DNA from: Enhygromyxa salina
GTDB lineage: Bacteria; Myxococcota_A; Polyangia; Nannocystales; Nannocystaceae
Assembly (NCBI RefSeq): GCF_002994615.1
Contig: NZ_PVNK01000311.1
Span: 1-52,211 of the forward strand
Length of the DNA stretch: 52,211 nt
Direction of reading: 5' to 3'
Shown: positions 22,495 through 32,282 of the stretch, in pieces
Numbering within the stretch: position 1 is the stretch's first letter
Layout: every line of letters begins with the position of its first letter
Translations under genes and position numbers: made by a program
The notes under the pieces: model-generated
The model's input: only the letters and a program-made list of their open reading frames with translations
What the model was told of the DNA's origin: nothing
Databases searched by the model: none

Positions 22495-25400
22495 ATGTCC
22501 GTGCAAGACTCCTCTCTTCGCCAACTCGTCGCGCCCGGTGAGCTGCGCGCCGATCTGTTCCGAATCCTCGGTCAACCAACGCCAACCGACATTCTCGTAG
22601 CGGCCCCTGGTCTGTCGATTCCGTATCCGGGCTGTCGGCGCACGATCGAACACCCAGGCAGGCGGCTACCATGGGACGCGAGCCACGCTTTCCGCGCTGC
22701 TCTGCTCGCGCAATTTGCTCAGAGCATCGATCGCCTCCCACAAACAGCCGAATGGGAGGACCTACTTCGGGCGTGGACGAGCTCCCTCGCCGCCGGAGAG
22801 ATCCGGATCCGTCAAGTTCAGCGTTCTCCGCTCTATTCGCGCCTGATCTCGCGGGCGGAGCACTCGATCGTTCCGCAGGCGCCTCTGGCTTTGAGCACGC
22901 AAGGGTCGGAGCTCGAACTCTCCGTCGAACTGCGTGGAAGCGAGCACCTACGCGCGCGCGCCTGGTTTGCCCGTCACTTCGAGGAGGCCGCGCCACTCGA
23001 CGAGGAGGTTCTCAAGTGCCTCGAGGAGTCGTGGGCCGGCGGTTACTGCACGCCGCGGGACATCTACTACTTCACGCTCATGCGCTATTTTCACAGCTTC
23101 GCGGAGGGGATGAACCTCGAAGATGACGACAACCCCATGCTCGATCATCTCACGGACTTCCAAAAGTCCGCCTACGACTACGCCAAGATGATCCTCAGCC
23201 GCTACGGGGGGGTCTTCCTCGCCGACGTCGTCGGACTCGGGAAGACCTACATCGGCCTCGCTCTGCTGAACCACCTCAAGCGACGCTACGGAGAGCGCGC
23301 TGTCGTGATCGCGCCGCCGAGCGTATGCCCGGCCTGGGACCAGTTGGGCCACGATCTCGACATCAACCTCAAGACCATCTCGATCGGTAAGCTCGAGGAA
23401 CTCGACGACTACACCGACCGGGAGGTCGTCGTCATCGACGAGTCCCACAACTTCCGCAACTCCGGTACGCTGCGCTACGAGACTCTGCAGCGCTGGCTGC
23501 GCCCCGACGAGAGCGCGTCCCAGCGCAAGGTCTTGCTGCTCTCGGCGACACCGCAGAACAACCGCCCCGAGGACATCAAAAACCAAATCGCGCTGTTTCC
23601 CGACAATTACACCAAACTGCCCTTCGAGGACCGCGATGCGTGGTTTCGAGACGTCGCCATGGGCCGCGCCTCGCTCCGCGACCTGCTTCAGCACATCGTC
23701 GTTCGTCGCACGCGACGCGACATCTCCCGCTCCTACCCGGACGCCAAACTCCGCGTCCGTGTCGGACCGGGCGAGTACGAGGAGCGCCCGCTCGCTTTCC
23801 CGACCCGGCTCTCTGGCGAGGAGCAGTGCCTCCGCTACTCACTCGACTCGACCTACGGCAAGCAATTCTACACCGAACTGCTCGAGGCCATCCGGACGAT
23901 GCGATACCCGCTGCAGGGCGTCGGTCACTACCTGCGCGAAGATGCCGACGGCGACGCGCGTGTCTCCGATCTTCGTCGGGGAGCCAGTAGCGTGCGCGGG
24001 CTGTTCAAAGTCCTGCTGCTCAAGCGCCTCGAGTCGAGTATCGAGGCTCTTCACAACACGCTCGCGCGTCTCGACACCAAGCTCGCCGAAGGCCTCGAGC
24101 AGGTCGAGCGCGGCCGGGTTCCCCTGCCTCCGCGAGCGCGAGCGAGCGAAGAGGCCGACACCGACACCGCGAGTTCGCTACCCATCACCTTGTTCGAAGG
24201 TAAGCGGTTGCTCGAGGACATCCTCGCCGACAAGCAGACCGTCGGCCGCCTCGTGCATCAGGTCAAGATCCTCAAGGTGCGAAGGGATGAAAAGTTCGAG
24301 CGCCTGATTGACTACCTCGACCAGCGCCAACCCACGCAGCACAAGACCATTATCTTCACACAGTTTGCCGATACGGCCCATTATCTGCACGACAAACTCG
24401 GCGAGCTGTTTGGGCGCACTGAGGTGGTCACGGGAGCGAGTTCGGGGATCATCAAGATCGCCCGACGCTTTGCACCCGTGGCCAACCGTATCCGGAAGCG
24501 CAACGTAGACACCGAGATTGACCTCTTGATCAGCACGGACACCTTATCCGAAGGAGTCAACCTCCAGGATGCGGACACGCTGATCAACTACGACCTGCAT
24601 TGGAATCCTACACGTCTCATTCAGCGCGCAGGTCGCATTGACCGCCTCGGAAGTGAGCACGACGAGATCCATGTGTGCGGGTTTGTTCCTCAGCGCGAGC
24701 TCGAGGCCGACCTCAAGCTCGTTGAAGTTCTGCAAAGGCGCATCCGCGAGTTTATCGAGGTCTTCGGCGAGGACAACAACATTCTGCCGGGCCACGAGCG
24801 TCCCGACATCGACCAGGTCGAAGCCGCGTACACTGGCGCGGCCCTCGACGCAGCCGACGCGAGCGACGAACTCGATGGCCTCAGCCGCCACTCCGATGAG
24901 CTTGCTCGCCTCCGCAAGGCTGAACCCGCCTACTTCGCTCAGATCATGGAGATGCGGTCAGGCCGCCGGGCGGTGAGCCAGGCAAGCCCGTCCATCGTCG
25001 CCACCCGCTGTGGCTGGTACTGGGAGTTTTGGACTCCGGTCGGCGCGGAAGAGCTCGATCGTGTCGGGACGAGCGAAGCCTTCGAGGTGCTTCGGCGTCA
25101 CGCCGAGGCTGGGGAAGCGTCAAAATTGGAGCCCGCGGTTGACGAGCGTCAACTCGTCGAGCGGGCCCGCGCACAGTTCGAGCCGCTCGTCGAGCTCTTT
25201 CGTCAGCGCCGACTCGAGCCACAGCTGTCCAAGCTCGAGTTCTACGTCCTCGATCGCCTCGGTCAGTACCGCAAGAAGTGCCCTGAGCCCAAGCGGCCAC
25301 TCCTCGATCGCCTCGAGGCCTGGGTCAAGGGCGGGTCTGCTCAGTTGGTGATACGCAAGCAGGCCAGGCTGTGGAAGAAGCACAAGCTGGCTCCCGCGGT

Positions 25401-25506
25401 CGTGTTCGAGGAGGCTCGACTGTTGATGGCGCGCTTTCCCGCACAGGACGAGGACCTTGGCGATCCGGAGATCGTGGGTACTGTCTTTGGCCCGCCCGTA
25501 GCCTGA
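22495..25506 (+). CDS. RapA/SNF2-type helicase of the RNAP-like module
   Basis: 1,003 residues. The N-terminal 215 residues are unassigned. The superfamily 2 ATPase core follows: DFQKSAYDYAK (Q-motif-like), Walker A VVGLGKTY (about 244-251), DESH box (315-318), LLSATPQNN, then the second RecA lobe with IIFTQFADTAHYL, TDTLSEGVNLQDAD and QRAGRIDRLGS. The long insertion between lobes and the NLQ.AD/GRIDRLGS motifs fit RapA/HepA-like and SNF2-type defence helicases. RapA is the SNF2 ATPase that recycles RNA polymerase, which makes its position 6 bp behind an RNAP-like gene notable. The TGA overlaps the right direct repeat, so the repeat ends the module. Confidence 0.88.
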   Translation: MSVQDSSLRQLVAPGELRADLFRILGQPTPTDILVAAPGLSIPYPGCRRTIEHPGRRLPWDASHAFRAALLAQFAQSIDRLPQTAEWEDLLRAWTSSLAAGEIRIRQVQRSPLYSRLISRAEHSIVPQAPLALSTQGSELELSVELRGSEHLRARAWFARHFEEAAPLDEEVLKCLEESWAGGYCTPRDIYYFTLMRYFHSFAEGMNLEDDDNPMLDHLTDFQKSAYDYAKMILSRYGGVFLADVVGLGKTYIGLALLNHLKRRYGERAVVIAPPSVCPAWDQLGHDLDINLKTISIGKLEELDDYTDREVVVIDESHNFRNSGTLRYETLQRWLRPDESASQRKVLLLSATPQNNRPEDIKNQIALFPDNYTKLPFEDRDAWFRDVAMGRASLRDLLQHIVVRRTRRDISRSYPDAKLRVRVGPGEYEERPLAFPTRLSGEEQCLRYSLDSTYGKQFYTELLEAIRTMRYPLQGVGHYLREDADGDARVSDLRRGASSVRGLFKVLLLKRLESSIEALHNTLARLDTKLAEGLEQVERGRVPLPPRARASEEADTDTASSLPITLFEGKRLLEDILADKQTVGRLVHQVKILKVRRDEKFERLIDYLDQRQPTQHKTIIFTQFADTAHYLHDKLGELFGRTEVVTGASSGIIKIARRFAPVANRIRKRNVDTEIDLLISTDTLSEGVNLQDADTLINYDLHWNPTRLIQRAGRIDRLGSEHDEIHVCGFVPQRELEADLKLVEVLQRRIREFIEVFGEDNNILPGHERPDIDQVEAAYTGAALDAADASDELDGLSRHSDELARLRKAEPAYFAQIMEMRSGRRAVSQASPSIVATRCGWYWEFWTPVGAEELDRVGTSEAFEVLRRHAEAGEASKLEPAVDERQLVERARAQFEPLVELFRQRRLEPQLSKLEFYVLDRLGQYRKKCPEPKRPLLDRLEAWVKGGSAQLVIRKQARLWKKHKLAPAVVFEEARLLMARFPAQDEDLGDPEIVGTVFGPPVA

Positions 25507-25565
25507 GCAGCTGGGCCACGATTAACGCTGCGGCGAGGGCGGGGTCTGTGGTCTGCGCGAACTCC
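25505..25565 (+). repeat. Right 61-bp direct repeat bounding the 9-kb module
   Basis: Partner of 16505-16565, with five mismatches. It starts within the helicase stop codon. On the minus strand both copies keep the same short coding pattern (E-x-A-Q-T-T-D-P, then LAAALIVAQLL), so the repeat derives from coding sequence. Confidence 0.9.
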
Positions 25566-25638
25566 GTGACCTCGCCAGGGCTTGTCGCTCGGAAACATGA
25601 AGTCGGCGACGGTGTAGCGATCGAAGACCGTATAGTAG

Positions 25639-26499
25639 TGCTTCGATCGCCGGCCATCACACGCGAGCTGTCGCAGCTGTTCGAGCGGCAGGTTCTTCCA
25701 CTTTGGCCTCACGGCGCCGCCCTTCTCCAAGGGCATCGAGGACGAGCGGCTGTGGCTGCCGGCCTCGAAGCTGGCGATCATCGACGAGCTCGCGTCGGCG
25801 GTCGAGGGCCGGGAGCACGCCGTGCTCGTGGGCGAGCCCGGCGGGGGAAAGACCTGCTCCCTGCGTGGCCTACGTCAGCGCCTGCCCGAGACCGAATTTC
25901 GCCTGACCTATTGTCACAACGCGACGCTGGGTCGGCGCGACTTCTATCGCCAGCTGTGCATCGCTCTGGGCCTGTCGCCCAAGGCGACGGCGGCCGCGGT
26001 CTTTCACTCGGTCAGCACCCACATCGAGGAGCTCGGCCGCGAGCGCGTGCACCCGGTCCTGCTCCTCGACGAGACGCACCTGCTGCATCCGCAGGTCCTC
26101 GATCACCTGCACGTGCTTGCGAACTTTCACTGGGACCGCAAGCCGCTCCTGTCGCTGGTGCTCGTCGGCCTGCCGGAGCTGTGGAATCAGCTCTCGCGGC
26201 GAAAGAACCGCTCCTTGTGGTCGCGGATCCACTGCCGCCTCAGCCTCGAGGCGCCAACGGTCGCGGACTCGACCGAGTACGTCGAGTATCGCCTGCGGCA
26301 GGTCGGGGCGAGCAAGCTGCTGCTCGGCGCCGGGGCGCTGACGATCCTGCACGAGGCCACGCGGGGACAGCTGCGGGACATCGACCGCGTCGCCACCAAC
26401 TCCCTGCGTCTGGCCGCGCGCCGCAAACAATCGGTCGTCGACCGCGAGCTGCTCGAGTACGTGCTCGAGCGCGAGCAGCAGGCGGGGCTGTCGACGTGA
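25639..26499 (+). pseudogene. 5'-truncated transposon AAA ATPase (ExeA/TniB-like)
   Basis: The frame opens after a stop at 25636 without any start codon, yet homology-like sequence begins at once: FFHFGLTAPPFSKG, the usual N-terminal signature of ExeA/TniB-like ATPases of transposons. Then come Walker A GEPGGGKTC, Walker B LLLDETHLLHP, a VLVGLPELWNQL sensor segment and a C-terminal lid. The first in-frame GTG (25822) lies just before Walker A, so a protein from there would lack about 60 residues. The gene start seems to have been replaced by the direct-repeat junction. No transposase gene accompanies it. Confidence 0.7.
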
Positions 26500-26699
26500 G
26501 CGCTCCTGGATCTTCAAATCAGGTCGAGATGGCCATGCTCGACCTGCTCTCCTTGATGCTCAGCCTGGTCATCGAGACCCTCGACCAGGTCCCCGACACG
26601 CACGGGGTCGCCGGCCAGGCCCGGGACCTGCAGGACGCGATCAGCTCCTACTGGCGCGCCGTGCATGACGGCGAGGGGGAGGACGAGCTGCCTTTCTGA
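26496..26699 (+). CDS. Small protein linked to the transposon ATPase (67 aa)
   Basis: A GTG start overlapping the ATPase TGA (GTGA) gives 67 residues: a short polar head, a helix MLDLLSLMLSLVIETLDQV, a second helix with DLQDAISSYWRAV and an acidic tail GEGEDELPF. The tight overlap suggests it belongs to the same transposon operon, as an accessory protein. I recognise no family. Confidence 0.55.
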   Translation: MSAPGSSNQVEMAMLDLLSLMLSLVIETLDQVPDTHGVAGQARDLQDAISSYWRAVHDGEGEDELPF

Positions 26700-26870
26700 G
26701 CGTGGATCGGTCGACGTCGCGCCGGTGGCCGCCTCGGTCGCCGGCGCTGTCGTGTCTAGTGCTGGTGCCCTCACTGGGCGCGATCACGACGCCATCATCA
26801 GACGTGCGCGGTAACAACAGGCCGTAGCAACCCAAACTCGATGTGATGAGTTTTAGGACATCAAGCGGGC

Positions 26871-27929
26871 TCATTCACGCTCGAGCAAGTGCCCATCACC
26901 CGCTACGCCGTACCCGCTCAGCACGTCCGTACCCACGGCTTCCTGTGCCAGCCGCCCACCGTCTGCGAGTAGCGTCCGCACTGGCTCCCGCAGCTGCGCA
27001 GGCATCCACTCGACTCCCTCGGCGACCAGCCCCGTGAGCTCGACCACCGCTCCTTCGCCGCTGCGACCGATCGCAAACAGCCGCTCGTACCACAGCGTCG
27101 CGGGCTCGATCCGCAGCCCCTCGCCACGCTCACGAAGCGTGCGTTGGGCGAGCACCGGCATGATCAATCCGCGATCGTCGACGTCGCCAAAATACTCGAC
27201 TCGCCGCGCCCTGACGAGCTCACAGAGCCGCGGCAGGTCACCCACGGTCTTGGCAAACTCGTTGCCGCTCGCGTAGGCGACGGCCGCGTAGGCCCTGGCC
27301 TGATCGTTCCACGTCCGAAAGCTCGCGTAGGTATGCAGGTTCTCGACGACCAGGATCACGCCCCGGCTGCTCGCTGGCCCGGCCTGATACACCAACGGCG
27401 GCGAGACCGGGTGGCAGCGCAAGAGCGCGAAGGAGCAGCGCCCGTCCCGGAACAGCGAGCCTCTCGCCAGCGCCTCGAGCCGCTTCTCGTCCCCAAACAG
27501 CTCCAATGATCGCTCGCGTATGGGCACAAAGCGCCGCGTCCGCCCACCCGCGGCCAGAAATTGCTTGATCGCCAGCAACTCCTCGACCTGTCGGCTCGGC
27601 TGGAGCTCGAGGGCAAACTCGAGCTCTGGTGGCCACAGGATGGTCTTTGGGTCCGGGTAGTTCTGCCGCACCTTCGGCCGCTGCGGCAGACGGACGAACA
27701 GCGGCAGGGGCGGCTCGACCGTGTGCTCCCACCGCGTGCGCGGCAGCGACAGATGCCCATCCTCGGCAAGTTCGGCGAGCAACGCGGCGAGCTCGGGGCG
27801 CGCGTCGAGCTGCCCCGTCGAGCCGCGGATGACCTCGCGGTAGGCCGCCCAGATCTCGTTGATCGAGACGTGTCGGCGCTTGCCCACGCGCGCAGCAATC
27901 GCTGCGAGCAGGCGCTGGGCAGGGCTCAC
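26871..27929 (-). CDS. jetD: Wadjet nuclease subunit JetD (DUF3322/DUF2220)
   Basis: 352 residues. The N-terminal DUF3322-like half contains a winged-helix-type arm; the C-terminal DUF2220/Toprim half has the catalytic Glu in VVENLHT (E196) and the metal-binding acidic cluster in YFGDVDDRG (D249, D251, D252), as in topoisomerase VI subunit A-like proteins. JetD is the endonuclease that cuts circular plasmid DNA after the JetABC condensin-like motor has extruded it. The GTG start at 27929 overlaps the jetC TGA (GTGA). Last gene of the jetABCD operon. Confidence 0.9.
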   Translation of the reverse strand: MSPAQRLLAAIAARVGKRRHVSINEIWAAYREVIRGSTGQLDARPELAALLAELAEDGHLSLPRTRWEHTVEPPLPLFVRLPQRPKVRQNYPDPKTILWPPELEFALELQPSRQVEELLAIKQFLAAGGRTRRFVPIRERSLELFGDEKRLEALARGSLFRDGRCSFALLRCHPVSPPLVYQAGPASSRGVILVVENLHTYASFRTWNDQARAYAAVAYASGNEFAKTVGDLPRLCELVRARRVEYFGDVDDRGLIMPVLAQRTLRERGEGLRIEPATLWYERLFAIGRSGEGAVVELTGLVAEGVEWMPAQLREPVRTLLADGGRLAQEAVGTDVLSGYGVAGDGHLLERE

Positions 27930-30900
27930 GAGCTCGCCGCCTCGACGATTCGGGCCTGCTCGACCGCGCCCTCGCTCTCACCTGTAATGTGGTGGTCGCC
28001 CGTGCGCGCGTCTCGATGGGTGTTGCGCAGGCGGATGGTATTGGGCATGACCGAGATCGCTTCACGGTCCTCGATCCCGGTCGTGTAGATCAACTGGACC
28101 TTCATCTGCCGGGCGATCCTCCGCTGCAGCTGAACCAGCGCGACGGTCGAGCAGGTGCCGAGCGGGTTGTCGAGCACTAGCACGCCTCCGTCCTTGCGCC
28201 CGCGCCCCCGTCCGCGATTTTGGGCGCGCAGCTGGACCAGGGTGCAGTAGAGCAAGATCGCCGCGGTCAGCTGCTGCCCGCGGCTGAACGAGGCCATCGC
28301 GGCGATCGGGATCGGGTCGGGACGCAGGACGGTGTCGGGCTTGAGGATGCGAACGTCGAAGCCGCCGGGACGCGCGAGCTCGTGCATGGCGCGGCGCACG
28401 AGCACCGCGCCCGAGGGCAGCGCGCCGGCCTCAAGGATCTGGTCGACGAGCGGACCGAGCCGGGCTTCGCGTTCGAGGTCGGTCTCGGGCAAGGTGTAGC
28501 GCAAGCGCAGGTAGGGCCGGCCGCTCCAGGCGTCGAGGCCCTCGGGCAAGCTGCTGGCCCGCTGCGCCCGCTTGAGCACGCGCTCGGCTTCGTCGGTCAG
28601 GCGTAGCAGGTGCTGGACGAGCAGCTTGCGATCTCGATCGTACTGCTCGAGCTGGCGCTCGAGCACGGTCAGGCGGTGGTCGAGATCATCGCGCAATGTC
28701 GCGGCGCGCTCGCGCAGCTCCTCATCGCCGGCTGCGAGCCGGTCTTTGTACTGGCGGTCGAGCTCGGAGTAGGTGGTCGCGGTCGCGCATGTGCGCAGCT
28801 CACCGCAGAGATCGCGCGTGGCCTCGCGGGCGGCGTCGCGTCGCTTGTGGCAAATCGTGAATGTCTCGCGGTGCTGCTCGACCACGCGGTCTAGCGCGTC
28901 GAGCTCGAGTGGTGGAGCGACAGCCTCGACGGAGGGCAGCCCGAAGCCGACGGCGTCGAGCATGGTGCGCAGCTTGCTGGCCGCGTGGCTGTACTCGCGG
29001 CGCTGTTCGGCGAGCGTGCGTAGCTTGCCCTCGAAGTCTGCGATCGCGGTCTCGACCCGGCGGATGGACTCGTTGAGGCGCTCGACCTGCTCAGCGCAGC
29101 CACGCGCACGTTCGCGGGCCTCGTCGGCGCTGGCGGGGTCGACGTCGGGCGGTAGGTCGCTGGCCTCGCGGCGCTTGCGGGTCTCGGCGAGCGCGCGCAT
29201 CGCGGAGTCTCGCTCGCTCTTGGCCTTGCCGACGTCGGCGTTGGCCTCGTCTCGATCTCGTTCGAGCTGCTCGCGCTCGCCCTCGAGATCCTCGCAGCTG
29301 CGTAGCTTGGTCTCGACGACCGCGGTCTCGAGCGAGGCGGCGAGCTTGTCGTAGCGCTGCCTGTGCTTGGTCAGGGTCCGGGTGCTTTCCTCGAGCATCG
29401 ACCGGGCCAGGCTCTCGCCGAGCTTGGTCTCGTAGCTCAGGCGAAGGGCCTGGTAGCGCTCGCGCGTCAGCTCGAGCTCGGGAGGTGGTTCAGGCAAGGG
29501 GCTGTCGTCGTGGTGCTGAATTCCGTCATGCTCGCGCGCCAGCTCGCGCGCAGCTGTGTGGGCTTCGTGCATGCGCGCGTGCAGGCTGTCGGCGAGCTCA
29601 GACAGGCTCTCGACGCGCCTGCGCTGGACTTCACGCTCACGCTCGTGGGCGTCCCGCTCACGCAGGGCGGCCTCGCGCCGCTCACGGGCCTCGCCAACTT
29701 GTCGCTCGTAGTGCTCGACGAAGGCCTCGACGGCCTGCAACTTGGTCAGGGCCTCCCGCTCGCGCTGCGCGAGCTCCTCCCGCTCGCGGAGCAACGTCGT
29801 GCTGCGTAGCTCGAGCTCCTTGCGCCTCGAGGCGAGCTCTTCGAGCTCGTCCTCGATCTGCTCGAGCTCGGTCGTGGCCGCGTGCGCAGCTTGCTCGAGG
29901 TGTTCGAGCGCGCCCTTGCCGTAGGCTTCGAGATAGCGGGCGAGCTGGTCGGCGATACCGAGGAAGGCTCGCTCGCGCTCGGTGTGCTCGGCTTCTCGCT
30001 GCTGGCGCTCGCCCCGTGTGCGCTCGAGTTCGAGCTTGCGCTCGGTCGCGGCTTCACGGTCGTAGGTCGCGGGGTCTGGCGCGACCACCAGTCGCTCCTC
30101 GTCACGCTCGGGCTGTTGATGCACGAGGCTCTGGATCCGCGTGATCTGAACGGGGGTGTGGAGGCGCGGGAGGTCGGACAGTCGTTCTCGCACACGCGAC
30201 ATGTGGTCGCCGATCACGATGACCCCCGCGAAGGTCGCTGGCGCCGAGCGGATCGCGTCCGCCCGCGCGTCCGCAGGGACGTTCTCGGCCACATACCCAA
30301 GCCCGGGGTGGGCCGCGACGCCCGCGTCGCGCAGCGCTCCAACCGTGAGCTGCACGTCGCGATTGGCCGGCCACAGGCCGCCGTCGTCGATGGCTGCGAT
30401 TGCCCGGCTGTCCTCCGCGCCATCGACCCTGCTCTGCAGCAGCTGGTGGCGCTCCGATTCGGCGCGCTGACGCAGCCTGCGACCGAGCCCAGGGGTGTCG
30501 AGCTCGGGCTCCTCGGTCTCCTCGACCTCGATCAGCAGCGGGCTCGCACGCAGTTCGTCGCGCTGGTCGTAGGCCCGCTGAAGCTCCTGTCGATGCTCCC
30601 GCAGCTGTTCGCTACGCGTCGCCCGACGCACGCCGAGCTCTTGCACTCGTTCGCCCAGGCCATGAAGCTGACCGGCGATGGTCTCACGCTGTCGTTCGGC
30701 CTCGCGCCCGCGTCGCTGAAGCTCCTCGCTGTTACTCTGCCAGCGCTCGACGCAGCTGGAGGCGGTCTCGTGGGTTTGCAGCACGCCGCCTGCGAGCAGG
30801 CGCTCGCGGGCTTGCTTGTAGTGCCTGAGCTGTGCGTCGAGATTGGCGAGCTCCTGTTGGAGGCGGCCGAGCTCGCGCTCGCAGCGGTTGACCTCGGCGC

Positions 30901-32281
30901 GTGCCTGCTCGGCCTCGGCGCGTCGAGTGGCGCGCTCGCGCTCGCGGGCCTGGGCGTCGGCCTCGCGTACAGCCCGAGCGCGCGCGAGCAGGGTCCTCAG
31001 TGCTGAGCCCGTCGACTCGAGCTGCTCCCGCTGGGGGGCGAGCTCGAGTTCGGAGCGCCGCCGCTCCTGCGTCCAGTGCTCGACCTGCGCCTCACTCGTG
31101 CGGACCTCCTGCAGCGCCGCGGCGGCCTTGTTCACGCGCAGCTCCTGGTCGAGCTCACGCTTGCTCTGCTCGGCGAAGTCGAGCGCTTGCTCGGCTTCGT
31201 GTAACTCGAGCTCGAGCGCGCGCCGCTCGAGCCCCCGGCTCCACCGGTTTTGTTTGTCGCGCTCGTTGCGGGCGCGGGAATGGTCCTCTCTCGCCTCGGA
31301 CAGCGACCGCTCGAGCTCTCCGCGCCGTAGCTCGAGCTGCGCGCCCCGTTCGTCGAGGCCGGCGATCAGTGCGGCGGCACGTATGTGCGCGTGGTCGAGC
31401 TCGTCTGTGCACGCCCGCTCGTGCTCGACGGCGTCGACCAGCGGGACCAAGCTCGCACGGATCGAGCTGATGAACTGCTGCTCGAGCAGGAACTCGGGTC
31501 GCTTGCGTAGAGTCTCGCGCTGGGCCTCGATGTTCTTGGCCAGCTGCTCGGCGCCTTCGCGCTCGAGCGTGAGCTCGAGAAAGAAATCGATGAAATCCTG
31601 CGCCGTACCGAAGCGGAACAGCTCGTCGGCCGCGCCCTCGCGCTGGTTCATCTGCAGCTGGTATCGAAACAGCTCGGTGTCGATGCCGAGCTTCTCCAGG
31701 TTGTCTCGCCAGTTGCGCTGGTTGCTGGTGTCGGCAATCTCGGTTTCGGGGTGGCGGTGGATCGTATCGCGCAGCCACTGGCGAAACTCACCGAAGCTGG
31801 CACAGGGCTCACCGAGTCCGAGCACGGGCAGGTGCTCGAGTTCGAGCACCCCGGGGATCGAGCGCGCGCTAAAGAACACGCGGCGCAGCTCGGTACGTTG
31901 CTGGTTGCGCCACGCAAGCGCCTGGCCGATGATGCGGACGGTCGAGGGCGGCCGCTCGAAATCCTCGTCGCCGTTGGCGGGGTCGATGTCCCACTCACTG
32001 ATGACGAAGGCCAGATCCTGGGTCTTGACGTAGTCCTCGATGCGTCGCGCTTTGCCCTCGGCCGAGCTGCCCAGGAACTCGCTGCGGTTGGGGCGCAGCA
32101 CGCTGTAGAAGAGGTTGATGACCGAGGACTTCCCGCCGCCGTTGCGCAGCCACAGGATCGAATCGATGCCCGAGCCCGGCTCGCGCTCGGCCGAGAGCGC
32201 ACGGAAATCCAGGGTCAGCGGGGACAGGCGCGCGTGCCGATGCCCGATCGAGGCGAAGTGAAGACGCAGCAGTCGAGCCAT
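27926..32281 (-). CDS. jetC: Wadjet SMC-like ATPase JetC
   Basis: 1,451 residues, larger than the roughly 1,100-residue JetC proteins I know. The N-terminal ATPase half-domain has Walker A RNGGGKSS (about 46-53). Very long, Glu/Arg-rich coiled coils fill about 270-1250, broken near 600-700 by a hinge-like globular segment (DGGLWPANRDVQ...). The C-terminal half-domain has the ABC signature SRGQQLT (about 1,330) and Walker B VLVLDNPLG, with Asn in place of the usual catalytic Glu right after the Asp. JetC is the MukB/SbcC-like loop-extruding motor. One nt separates its ATG from the jetB stop. Confidence 0.92.
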   Translation of the reverse strand: MARLLRLHFASIGHRHARLSPLTLDFRALSAEREPGSGIDSILWLRNGGGKSSVINLFYSVLRPNRSEFLGSSAEGKARRIEDYVKTQDLAFVISEWDIDPANGDEDFERPPSTVRIIGQALAWRNQQRTELRRVFFSARSIPGVLELEHLPVLGLGEPCASFGEFRQWLRDTIHRHPETEIADTSNQRNWRDNLEKLGIDTELFRYQLQMNQREGAADELFRFGTAQDFIDFFLELTLEREGAEQLAKNIEAQRETLRKRPEFLLEQQFISSIRASLVPLVDAVEHERACTDELDHAHIRAAALIAGLDERGAQLELRRGELERSLSEAREDHSRARNERDKQNRWSRGLERRALELELHEAEQALDFAEQSKRELDQELRVNKAAAALQEVRTSEAQVEHWTQERRRSELELAPQREQLESTGSALRTLLARARAVREADAQARERERATRRAEAEQARAEVNRCERELGRLQQELANLDAQLRHYKQARERLLAGGVLQTHETASSCVERWQSNSEELQRRGREAERQRETIAGQLHGLGERVQELGVRRATRSEQLREHRQELQRAYDQRDELRASPLLIEVEETEEPELDTPGLGRRLRQRAESERHQLLQSRVDGAEDSRAIAAIDDGGLWPANRDVQLTVGALRDAGVAAHPGLGYVAENVPADARADAIRSAPATFAGVIVIGDHMSRVRERLSDLPRLHTPVQITRIQSLVHQQPERDEERLVVAPDPATYDREAATERKLELERTRGERQQREAEHTERERAFLGIADQLARYLEAYGKGALEHLEQAAHAATTELEQIEDELEELASRRKELELRSTTLLREREELAQREREALTKLQAVEAFVEHYERQVGEARERREAALRERDAHEREREVQRRRVESLSELADSLHARMHEAHTAARELAREHDGIQHHDDSPLPEPPPELELTRERYQALRLSYETKLGESLARSMLEESTRTLTKHRQRYDKLAASLETAVVETKLRSCEDLEGEREQLERDRDEANADVGKAKSERDSAMRALAETRKRREASDLPPDVDPASADEARERARGCAEQVERLNESIRRVETAIADFEGKLRTLAEQRREYSHAASKLRTMLDAVGFGLPSVEAVAPPLELDALDRVVEQHRETFTICHKRRDAAREATRDLCGELRTCATATTYSELDRQYKDRLAAGDEELRERAATLRDDLDHRLTVLERQLEQYDRDRKLLVQHLLRLTDEAERVLKRAQRASSLPEGLDAWSGRPYLRLRYTLPETDLEREARLGPLVDQILEAGALPSGAVLVRRAMHELARPGGFDVRILKPDTVLRPDPIPIAAMASFSRGQQLTAAILLYCTLVQLRAQNRGRGRGRKDGGVLVLDNPLGTCSTVALVQLQRRIARQMKVQLIYTTGIEDREAISVMPNTIRLRNTHRDARTGDHHITGESEGAVEQARIVEAASS

Positions 32282-32282
32282 C

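Noticed and set aside
25371..26699. 442-codon plus-strand frame over the transposon ATPase
   Set aside because: Only its last 67 codons (from GTG 26496) look like protein; the rest is an out-of-frame reading of the ATPase and repeat.
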